From: Muricea muricata
Taxonomy: Eukaryota > Cnidaria > Anthozoa > Malacalcyonacea > Plexauridae
Assembly (NCBI GenBank): GCA_963855995.1
Contig: OY979727.1
Location: forward strand, 5,413,001-5,477,000
Reading direction: 5' to 3'
Length of the DNA stretch: 64,000 nt
The translations under genes and the position numbers were made by a program. How positions within the stretch are numbered: the first letter of the stretch is position 1; the number at the start of each line of letters is the position of its first letter. Shown in pieces: positions 38,401 to 47,426 of the stretch. The notes below the pieces were generated by a model, which worked only from the letters and a program-made list of their open reading frames with translations, did not search any database and was not told the DNA's origin.

Positions 38401-40321
38401 CAACATGTTGTTTTGCTCGTGACAATAGTTTGAGTGCCGAAAACATGATTCCTGACTTGGTAAGTTCTCTAGTTTCAATTTAGAAAGTACCTTTTAGGTC
38501 CGTGATTGCAATATATCATTGCGCTCAACTCATTCAGGTTGGCCCTGAAAACATCATTTTATGCTCCAAAACGTTGCCGTGATCGATTTAAGACGGCAGT
38601 TTTTAGTTAATAATTTGAGCATGTTTTTACGCTCAAATCGCTCTAAAAGCGCTTAAAACGCGTTTTTAATGATTCTAAGCTCGTTTCTGTTCTGTTTCGA
38701 GGTGGGTTGTAAGCTTCTCACTTTAATATGTTATTTTGCTCGTGACGATAATTTGAGTTCCGAAAACAGGATTCCTGACTTGCTAAGTTCTCTAGTTTCC
38801 ATTTAGAAAGTCCCTTTTAGGTCCGTGATTGCAATATATCATTGCGCTCAACTCGTTCAGTTGAACCCTGAAAAAATCATTTTAAGCTCTAAAACGTTGG
38901 CGTGATCGATTTAAGACGGCAGTTTTTAGTAGATCATTTGAGCATGTTTTTACGCTCAAATCGTTTTAAAAGCGCTTAAAACGCGTTTTTAATGCTTCTA
39001 AGATCGTTTCTTTTCTGTTTCAAAGTAAGTTGTAAGCTTCTAACTTAAACATGTTATTTTGCTCGTGACAATAGTTTGAGTGCGGAAAACATATTCCTGA
39101 CTTGCTAAGTTCTCTAATTTCCATTTAGAAAGTCCCTTTTAGGACCGTGATTGCAATATATCACTGCGCTCAACTCATTCAGGTTGGCCCTGAAAACATC
39201 ATTTTAAGCTCTAAAACGTTGCCGTGATCGATTTAAGACGGCAGTTTTTAGTTAAAAATTTGAGCATGTTTTTACGCTCAAATCGCTTTAAAAGCGCTTA
39301 AAACGCGTTTTTAATGATTCTAAGCTCGTTTCTGTTCTGTTTCGAGGTGGGTTGTAACCTCACTTCAACATGTTATTTTGCTCGTGACGATAATTTGAGT
39401 TCCGAAAACAGGATTCCTGACTTACTAAGTTCTCCAACTTCCATTTAGAAAGTCCCTTTTAGGTCCGTGATTGCTATATATCATTGCGCTCAACTCGTTT
39501 AGTTTGACTCTGAAAACATCATTTTAAACTCCAAAACGTTGCCGTGATCGATTTAAGACGGAAGTTTTTAGTTAAAAATTTGAGCATGTTTTTACGCTCA
39601 AATCGCTTTAAAAGCGCTTAAAACGCGTTTTTAATGATTCTAAGCTCGTTTCTGTTCTGTTTCGAGGTGGGTTGTAAGCTTCTCACTTCAACATGTTATT
39701 TTGCTCGTGACGATAATTTGAGTTCCGAAAACAGGATTCCTGACTTGCTAAGTTCTCCAAATTCCATTTAGAAAGTCCCTTTTAGGTCCGTGATTGCAAT
39801 ATATCATTGCGCTCAACTCGTTCAGTTTGGCCCTAAAAACATCATTTGAAGCTCCAAAATAGTGGCGTGATCGATTTAAGACGGCAGTTTTTAGTTGATC
39901 ATTTGAGCATGTTTTTACGCTCAAATCGCTTTAAAAGCGCTTAAAACGCGTTTTTAATGATTGTAAGATCGTTTCTTTTCTGTCTCAAAGCAAGTTGTAA
40001 GCTTCTCACTTCAACATGTTATTTTGCTCGTGACAATAGTTTGAGTGCCGAAAACATGATTCCTGACTTGCTAAGTTCTCTAGTTTCAATTTAGAAAGTC
40101 CCTTTTAGCTCCGTGATTGCAATATATCATTGCGCTCAACTCATTCAGTTTGGCCCTTAAAACATCATTTTAAGCTCTAAAACGTTGCCGTGATCGATTT
40201 AAGACGGCAGTTTTTCGTTGATAACTTGAGCATGTTTTTACGCTCAAATCGCTTTAAAAGCGCTTAAAACCCGTTTTTAATGATTCTAAGATCGTTTCTG
40301 TTCTGTTTCGAGGTTGGTTGT
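35485..40321 (+). repeat. Diverged right-family monomers (15 units)
   Basis: The units belong to the right family but show no clean HOR period inside the segment. Private changes accumulate: GATTGGAATATATC and TTTTTACATCAAATCG (near 36570 and 36689), CTTCATACTTAAAC (36455), GACAACAG (37130), CAACATGTTGTTTTG (38402), CTTTAATATG (38721), ATCACTGCG (39161). A 3-bp deletion near 39358 (GTAACCTCACTTC) removes the HindIII site. Near 39.3-39.7 kb three state 1 boxes follow each other. Confidence 0.75.
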
Positions 40322-40946
40322 AAGCTTCTCTTTTCAACATGTTATTTTGCTCGTGACGAAAGTTTGAGTGACGAAAACAGGATTCCTGACTTACTAAGTT
40401 CTCCAACTTCCATTTAGAAAGTCCCTTTTAGGTCCGTGATTGCAATATATCATTGCGCTCAACTCGTTCAGTTTGGCCCTGAAAACATCATTTTAAGCTC
40501 TAAAACGTTAGCGTGATCGATTTAAGACGGCAGTTTTTAGTAGATCATTTAAGTATGTTTTTACGCTAAAATTGCTTCAAAGCGCTTAAAACGCGTTTTT
40601 AATGCTTCTAAGATCGTTTCTTTTCTGTTTCAAAGTAAGTTGTAAGCTTCTAACTTAAACATGTTATTTTGCTCGTGACAATAGTTTGAGTGCGGAAAAC
40701 ATATTCCTGACTTGCTAAGTTCTCTAATTTCCATTTAGAAAGTCCCTTTTAGGTATGTGATTGCAATACATCATTGCGCTCAACTCTTTCAGTTTGGCCC
40801 TTGAAACATCATTTTAAGCTCTAAAACGTTGCCGTGATCGATTTAAGACGGCAGTTTTTAGTTAATAATTTGAGCATGTTTTTACGCTCAAATCGCTTTA
40901 AAAGCGCTTAAAACGCGTTTTTAATGATTCTAAGCTCGTTTCTGTT

Positions 40947-40964
40947 CTGTTTCGAGGTGGGTTG
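40947..40964 (+). other. Alternating 18-bp box, state 1 (TTTCGAGGTGGG form)
   Basis: CTGTTTCGAGGTGGGTTG marks the end of about half of all monomers. The monomer that follows nearly always begins its diagnostic block with GACGATA, while the monomer after state 2 or 3 has GACAATA. The state therefore predicts the identity of the next unit. Minor forms are GAGGAGGG, GAGGTAGG, GAGGTTGG and GAGTTGGG. It opens with TTTCG, as a CENP-B box does, but the A and the CGGG half are absent at the required spacing. Confidence 0.8.
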
Positions 40965-41082
40965 TAAGCTTCTCACTTCAACATGTTATTTTGCTCGTGA
41001 CGATAATTTGAGTTCCGAAAACAGGATTCCTGACTTGCTAAGTTCTCCAACTTCCATTTAGAAAGTCCTTTTTAGGTCCGTG

Positions 41083-41100
41083 ATTGCAATATATCATTGC
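41083..41100. other. Dyad in the most conserved monomer block (representative copy)
   Basis: ATTGCAAT (41083-41090) is a perfect 8-bp palindrome. It overlaps GCAAT-ATATC-ATTGC (41086-41100), 5-bp arms around a 5-nt spacer. The surrounding segment, from GGTCCGTG to GCGCTCAA, is one of the least variable parts of the monomer in all HOR families. Recurrent exceptions are GCTATATATC (classes e and some right-family monomers), GGTATGTG with or without TACATC (right family) and GATTACAATATATC (class-specific). Confidence 0.75.
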
Positions 41101-41190
41101 GCTCAACTCGTTCAGTTTGGCCCTAAAAACATCATTTTAAGCTCTAAAACAGTGGCGTGATCGATTTAAGACGGCAGTTTTTAGTTGATC

Positions 41191-41244
41191 ATTTGAGCAT
41201 GTTTTTACGCTCAAATCGCTTTAAAAGCGCTTAAAACGCGTTTT
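41191..41244. other. Dyad-symmetry cluster in the monomer (representative copy)
   Basis: Four inverted repeats lie within 54 bp. ATTTGAGC (41191-41198) and GCTCAAAT (41209-41216) are 8-bp arms around a 10-nt loop. CGCTTT-A-AAAGCG (41217-41229) is a 13-bp near-perfect palindrome. AAGCGCTT (41225-41232) is a perfect palindrome overlapping it. AAAACGCGTTTT (41233-41244) is a perfect 12-bp palindrome. The cluster recurs in most monomers. Class c and some other monomers carry AAACCCG instead of AAACGCG and so lose the last palindrome. Class d carries CGCTAAAATCGCTTCAAAGCG, which weakens the first two dyads. Such clusters can form hairpins or cruciforms or bind dimeric proteins. The symmetry is seen; any function is inferred. 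Confidence 0.85.
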
Positions 41245-41269
41245 TAATGATTGTAAGATCGTTTCTTTT

Positions 41270-41287
41270 CTGTCTCAAAGCAAGTTG
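41270..41287 (+). other. Alternating 18-bp box, state 2 (CTCAAAG form)
   Basis: CTGTCTCAAAGCAAGTTG lies directly before the next monomer's AAGCTT. The preceding and following monomers carry the other state, CTGTTTCGAGGTGGGTTG, at 40947-40964 and 41593-41610. A third form, CTGTTTCAAAGTAAGTTG, follows AATGCTTCT and replaces state 2 in some positions. State 1 alternates with state 2 or 3 almost without fault from about 7.1 kb to 33 kb, and in most of the right HOR. The box is the sharpest difference between neighbouring monomers: 6-7 of 18 positions. Confidence 0.85.
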
Positions 41288-44200
41288 TAAGCTTCTCACT
41301 TCAACATGTTATTTTGCTCGTGACAATAGTTTGAGTGCCGAAAACATGATTCCTGACTTGGTAAGTTCTCTAGTTTCAATTTAGAAAGTACCTTTTAGGT
41401 CCGTGATTGCAATATATCATTGCGCTCAACTCATTCAGGTTGGCCCTGAAAACATCATTTTATGCTCCAAAACGTTGCCGTGATCGATTTAAGACGGCAG
41501 TTTTTAGTTAATAGTTTGGGCATGTTTTTACGCTCAAATCGCTTTAAAAGCGCTTAAAACGCGTTTTTAATGATTCTAAGCTCGTTTCTGTTCTGTTTCG
41601 AGGTGGGTTGTAAGCTTCTCACTTCAACATGTTATTTTGCTCGTGACGATAATTTGAGTTCCGAAAACAGGATTCCTGACTTGCTAAGTTCTCTAGTTTC
41701 CATTTAGAAAGTTTCTTTTAGGTCCGTGATTGCAATATATCATTGCGCTCAACTCGTTCAGTTGAACCCTGAAAAAATCATTTTAAGCTCTAAAACGTTG
41801 GCGTGATCGATTTAAGACGGCAGTTTTTAGTAGATATTTTAAGCATGTTTTTACGCTCAAATCGCTTTAAAAGCGCTTAAAACGCGTTTTTAATGATTGT
41901 AAGATCGTTTCTTTTCTGTCTCAAAGCAACTTGTAAGCTTCTCACTTCAACATGTTATTTTGCTCGTGACAATAGTTTGAATGCCGAAAACATTATTCCT
42001 CACTTGCTAAATTCTCTAGTTTCAATTTAGAAAGTCCCTTTTAGGTCCGTGATTGCAATATATCATTGCGCTCAACTCATTCAGTTTGACTCTGAAAACA
42101 TCATTTTAAGCTCGAAAACGTTGCTGTGATCGATTTAAGACGGAAGTTTTTAGTTAATAATTTGAGCATGTTTTTACGCTCAAATCGCTTTAAAAGCGCT
42201 TAAAACGCGTTTTTAATGATTCTAAGCTCGTTTTTGTTCTGTTTCGAGGTGGGTTGTAAGCTTCTCACTTCAACATGTTATTTTGCTCGTGACGATAATT
42301 TGAGTTCCGAAAACAGGATTCCTGACTTGCTAAGTTCTCCAACTTCCATTTAGAAAGTCCATTTTAGGTCCGTGATTGCAATATATCATTGCGCTCAACT
42401 CGTTCAGTTTGGCCCTAAAAACAACATTTTAAGCTCTAAAACAGTGGCGTGATCGATTTAAGACGGCAGTTTTTAGTTGATCAGTTGAGCATATTTTTAC
42501 GCTCAAATCGCTTTAAAAGCGCTTAAAACGCGTTTTTAATGATTGTAAGATCGTTTCTTTTCTGTCTCAAAGCAAGTTGTAAGCTTCTCACTTCAACATG
42601 TTATTTTGCTCGTGACAATAGTTTGAGTGCCGAAAACATGATTCCTGACTTGCTAAGTTCTCTAGTTTCAATTTAGAAAGTCCCTTTTAGGTCCGTGATT
42701 GCAATATATCATTGCGCTGAACTCATTCAGTTTGGCCCTTAAAACATCATTTTAAGCTCCAAAACGTTGCCGTGATCGATTTAAGACGGCAGTTATTAGT
42801 TGATAATTTGAGCATGTTTTTACGCTCAAATCGCTTTAAAAGCGCTTAAAACCCGTTTTTAGTGGTTCTAAGATCGTTTCTGTTCTGTTTCGAGGTAGGT
42901 TGTAAGCTTCTCACTTCAACATGTTATTTTGCTCTTGACGATAGTTTGAGTGACGAAAACAGGATTCCTGACTTACTAAGTTCTCCAACTTCCATTTAGA
43001 AAGTCCCTTTTAGGTCCGTGATTGCTATATATCATTGCGCTCAACTCGTTTAGTTTGACTCTGAAAACATCATTTTAAGCTCCAAAACGTTGCCGTGATC
43101 GATTTAAGACGGAAGTTTTTAGTTGATAATTTGAGCATGTTTTTACGCTCAAATCGCTTTAAAAGCGCTTAAAACGCGTTTTTAATGATTCTAAGCTCGT
43201 TTCTGTTCAGTTTCGAGGTGGGTTGTAAGCTTCTCACTTCAACATGTTATTTTGCTCGTGACGATAATTTGAGTTCCGAAAACAGGATTCCTGACTTGCT
43301 AAGTTCTCCAACTTCCATTTAGAAAGTCCCTTTTAGGTCCGTGATTGCAATATATCATTGCGCTCAACTCGTTCAGTTTGGCCCTGAAAACATCATTTTA
43401 AGCTCTAAAACGTTAGCGTGATCGATTTAAGACGGCAGTTTTTAGTAGATCATTTGAGTATGTTTTTACGCTAAAATTGCTTCAAAGCGCTTAAAACGCG
43501 TTTTTAATGCTTCTAAGATCGTTTCTTTTCTGTTTCAAAGTAAGTTGTAAGCTTCTAACTTAAACATGTTATTTTGCTCGTGACAATAGTTTGAGTGCGG
43601 AAAACATATTCCTGACTTGCTAAGTTCTCTAATTTCCATTTAGAAAGTCCCTTTTAGGTATGTGATTGCAATATATCATTGCGCTCAACTCATTCAGGTT
43701 GGCCCTGAAAACATCATTTTAAGCTCTAAAACGTTGCCGTGATCGATTTAAGACGGCAGTTTTTAGTTAATAATTTGAGCATGTTTTTACGCTCAAATCG
43801 CTTTAAAACCGCTTAAAACGCGTTTTTAATGATTCTAAGCTCGTTTCTGTTCTGTTTCGAGGTGGGTTGTAAGCTTCTCACTTCAACATGTTATTTTGCC
43901 CGTGACGATAATTTGAGTTCCGAAAACAGGATTCCTGACTTGCTAAGTTCTCCAACTTCCATTTAGAAAGTCCTTTTTAGGTCCGTGATTGCAATATATC
44001 ATTGCGCTCAACTCGTTCAGTTTGGCCCTAAAAACATCATTTTAAGCTCTAAAACAGTGGCGTGATCGATTTAAGACGGCAGTTTTTAGTTGATCATTTG
44101 AGCATGTTTTTACGCTCAAATCGCTTTAAAAGCGCTTAAAACGCGTTTTTAATGATTGTAAGATCGTTTCTTTTCTGTCTCAAAGCAAGTTGTAAGCTTC

Positions 44201-44405
44201 TCACTTCAACATGTTATTTTGCTCGTGACAGTAGTTTGAGTGCCGAAAACATGATTCCTGACTTGGTAAGTTCTCTAGTTTCAATTTAGAAAGTACCTTT
44301 TAGGTCCGTGATTGCAATATATCATTGCGCTCAACTCATTCAGGTTGGCCCTGAAAACATCATTTTATGCTCCAAAACGTTGCCGTGATCGATTTAAGAC
44401 GGCAG

Positions 44406-44410
44406 TAACG
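44406..44410 (+). other. TAACG insertion, HOR position marker (copy 1)
   Basis: Five bases inserted in GGCAG/TTTTTAG, making this unit about 328 bp. The same insertion at the same HOR position occurs at 51511, 56680 and 62169 and nowhere else in the window. Confidence 0.92.
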
Positions 44411-45490
44411 TTTTTAGTTAATAATTTGGGCATGTTTTTACGCTCAAATCGCTTTAAAAGCGCTTAAAACGCGTTTTTAATGATTCTAAGCTCGTTTCTG
44501 TTCTGTTTCGAGGTGGGTTGTAAGCTTCTCACTTCAACATGTTATTTTGCTCGTGACGATAATTTGAGTTCCGAAAACAGGATTCCTGACTTGCTAAGTT
44601 CTCTAGTTTCCATTTAGAAAGTCCCTTTTAGGTCCGTGATTGCAATATATCATTAAGCTCAACTCGTTCAGTTGAACCCTGAAAAAATCATTTTAAGCTC
44701 TAAAACGTTGGCGTGATCGATTTAAGACGGCAGTTTTTAGTAGATCATTTGAGCATGTTTTTACGCTCAAATCGCTTTAAAAGCGCTTAAAACGCGTTTT
44801 TAATGATTGTAAGATCGTTTCTTTTCTGTCTCAAAGCAACTTGTAAGCTTCTCACTTCAACATGTTATTTTGCTCGTGACAATAGTTTGAATGCCGAAAA
44901 CATTATTCCTCACTTGCTAAGTTCTCTAGTTTCAATTTAGAAAGTCCCTTTTAGGTCCGTGATTACAATATATCATTGCGCTCAACTCATTCAGTTTGAC
45001 TCTGAAAACATCATTTTAAACTCGAAAACGTTGCTGTGATCGATTTAAGACGGAAGTTTTTAGTTGATAATTTGAGCATGTTTTTACGCTCAAATCGCTT
45101 TAAAAGCGCTTAAAACGCGTTTTTAATGATTCTAAGCTCGTTTTTGTTCTGTTTCGAGGTGGGTTGTAAGCTTCTCACTTCAACATGTTATTTTGCTCGT
45201 GACGATAATTTGAGTTCCGAAAACAGGATTCCTGACTTGCTAAGTTCTCCAACTTCCATTTAGAAAGTCCCTTTTAGGTCCGTGATTGCAATATATCATT
45301 GCGCTCAACTCGTCCAGTTTGGCCCTAAAAACATCATTTTAAGCTCTAAAACAGTGGCATGATCGATTTATAACGACAGTTTTTAGTTGATCATTTGAGC
45401 ATGTTTTTACGCTCAAATCGCTTTAAAAGCGCTTAAAACCCGTTTTTAATGATTCTAAGATCGTTTCGGTTCTGTTTCGAGGTTGGTTGT

Positions 45491-47426
45491 AAGCTTCTCT
45501 TTTCAACATGTTATTTTGCTCGTGACGATAGTTTGAGTGACGAAAACAGGATTCCTGACTTACTAAGTTCTCCAACTTCCATTTAGAAAGTCCCTTTTAG
45601 GTCCGTGATTGCAATATATCATTGCGCTCAACTCGTTCAGTTTGGCCCTGAAAACATCATTTTAAGCTCTAAAACGTTAGCGTGATCGATTTAAGACGGC
45701 AGTTTTTAGTAGATCATTTAAGTATGTTTTTACGCTAAAATTGCTTCAAAGCGCTTAAAACGCGTTTTTAATGCTTCTAAGATCGTTTCTTTTCTGTTTC
45801 AAAGTAAGTTGTAAGCTTCTAACTTAAACATGTTATTTTGCTCGTGACAATAGTTTGAGTGCGGAAAACATATTCCTGACTTGCTAAGTTCTCTAATTTC
45901 CATTTAGAAAGTCCCTTTTAGGTATGTGATTGCAATACATCATTGCGCTCAACTCTTTCAGTTTGGCCCTTGAAACATCATTTTAAGCTCTAAAACGTTG
46001 CCGTGATCGATTTAAGACGGCAGTTTTTAGTTAATAATTTGAGCATGTTTTTACGCTCAAATCGCTTTAAAAGCGCTTAAAACGCGTTTTTAATGATTCT
46101 AAGCTCGTTTCTGTTCTGTTTCGAGGTGGGTTTTAAACTTCTCACTTCAACATGTTATTTTGCTCGTGACGATAATTTGAGTTCCGAAAAAAGGATTCCT
46201 GACTTGCTAAGTTCTCCAACTTCCATTTAGAAAGTCCTTTTTAGGTCCGTGATTGCAATATATCATTGCGCTCAACTTGTTCAGTTTGGCCCTAAAAACA
46301 TCATTTTAAGCTCTAAAACAGTGGCGTGATCGATTTAAGACGGCAGTTTTTAGTTGATCATTTGAGCATGTTTTTACGCTCAAATCGCTTTAAAAGCGCT
46401 TAAAACGCGTTTTTAATGATTGTAAGATCGTTTCTTTTCTGTCTCAAAGCAAGTTGTAAGCTTCTCACTTCAACATGTTATTTTGCTCGTGACAATAGTT
46501 TGAGTGCCGAAAACATGATTCCTGACTTGGTAAGTTCTCTAGTTTCAATTTAGAAAGTACCTTTTAGGTCCGTGATTGCAATATATCATTGCGCTCAACT
46601 CATTCAGGTTGGCCCTGAAAACATCATTTTATGCTCCAAAACGTTGCCGTGATCGATTTAAGACGGCAGTTTTTAGTTAATAGTTTGGGCATGTTTTTAC
46701 GCTCAAATCGCTTTAAAAGCGCTTAAAACGCGTTTTTAATGATTCTAAGCTCGTTTCTGTTCTGTTTCGAGGTGGGTTGTAAGCTTCTCACTTCAACATG
46801 TTATTTTGCTCGTGACGATAATTTGAGTTCCGAAAACAGGATTCCTGACTTGCTAAGTTCTCTAGTTTCCATTTAGAAAGTCCCTTTTAGGTCCGTGATT
46901 GCAATATATCATTGCGCTCAACTCGTTCAGTTGAACCCTGAAAAAATCATTTTAAGCTCTAAAACGTTGGCGTGATCGATTTAAGACGGCAGTTTTTAGT
47001 AGATATTTTAAGCATGTTTTTACGCTCAAATCGCTTTAAAAGCGCTTAAAACGCGTTTTTAATGATTGTAAGATCGTTTCTTTTCTGTCTCAAAGCAACT
47101 TGTAAGCTTCTAACTTCAACATGTTATTTTGCTCGTGACAATAGTTTGAATGCCGAAAACATGATTCCTGACTTGCTAAGTTCTCTAGTTTCAATTTAGA
47201 AAGTCCCTTTTAGCTCCGTGATTGCAATATATCATTGCGCTCAACTCATTCAGTTTGGCCCTTAAAACATCATTTTAAGCTCTAAAACGTTGCCGTGATC
47301 GATTTAAGACGGCAGTTTTTCGTTGATAACTTGAGCATGTTTTTACGCTCAAATCGCTTTAAAAGCGCTTAAAACCCGTTTTTAATGATTCTAAGATCGT
47401 TTCTGTTCTGTTTCGAGGTTGGTTGT
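45491..47426 (+). repeat. Right HOR, truncated 6-monomer copy (1936 bp)
   Basis: The first five units repeat positions 1-5 of the 16-mer. The sixth starts as position 6 (GAATGCCG) and switches to the unit that precedes position 1 (TTTTAGCTCCG, TTTTTCGTTGATAAC, GAGGTTGG). The switch falls between 47151 and 47162. With copy 1 this makes a 22-monomer, 7105-bp superunit. Confidence 0.86.
47151..47162. other. Unequal-exchange breakpoint (22-mer superunit)
   Basis: Base 47150 (GAATGCCG) belongs to HOR position 6. Base 47163 (CATGATTCC, not CATTATTCC) belongs to the unit preceding HOR position 1. The crossover is confined to 12 bp, TGCCGAAAACAT. Confidence 0.78.

Larger units (their letters stand above)
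40966..41288 (+). repeat. Representative satellite monomer (323 bp)
   Basis: This is a well-formed unit phased on AAGCTT. In order it holds HindIII AAGCTT at 40966, the 8-bp palindrome AACATGTT at 40980-40987, the class-diagnostic block GACGATAATTTGAGTTCCG, the CTCCAACTTCCATTTAG block, the nearly invariant GGTCCGTGATTGCAATATATC block, CTCGTTCAGTTTGGCCC, ACAGTGGCGTGATCGAT (containing ClaI ATCGAT), TTGATCA (BclI), a dyad cluster at 41191-41244 (containing MluI ACGCGT), and the alternating 18-bp box at 41270-41287. GC content counted by hand is 121 of 323 (37%). CpG is seen about 15 times, against about 11 expected from base composition. Aligned by eye to the next monomer it shows 32 substitutions and no indel, about 90% identity. 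Confidence 0.93.
40322..45490 (+). repeat. Right HOR 16-mer, copy 1 (5169 bp)
   Basis: Sixteen monomers, starting with a CTTCTCTTTTC unit and ending in GAGGTTGG. Box states run 3,1,2,1,2,1,2,1,1,3,1,2,1,2,1,1, so two extra state 1 units interrupt the dimer alternation. Markers in order include GGTATGTGATTGCAATACATC, AAAGTACC with ATGCTCC, GTAGATATTTTAAGC, GAATGCCG with CATTATTCCTCAC, CAGTTGAGCATA, TTTAGTGG, GCCCGTGACG (43898), TAACG insertion (44406-44410), ATCATTAAGCTC, CTCGTCCAG with TTATAACGAC. Confidence 0.88.

Noticed and set aside
39340-39375. Possible array break or inserted element near the missing HindIII site
   Set aside because: It is only a 3-bp deletion with one substitution (GTAACCTCACTTC); the monomers on both sides continue in register.
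40947-40964. CENP-B box
   Set aside because: The box begins with TTTCG, but the conserved A and CGGG half are not at the required spacing, and the reverse strand has CCCACCTCGAA without the four-base gap. It does not meet the NTTCGNNNNANNCGGGN consensus.
40947-40970. RNA polymerase III B box (tRNA- or SINE-derived repeat)
   Set aside because: GTTTCGAGGTG resembles GGTTCGANNCC only in part, no A box lies at the proper distance, and no cloverleaf can be drawn.
41008-41200. Half-monomer origin (ancestral unit of about 160 bp)
   Set aside because: GATAATTTGAG-like and GCTCAA-like words recur within a monomer, but at spacings unlike half the period and without longer flanking similarity.
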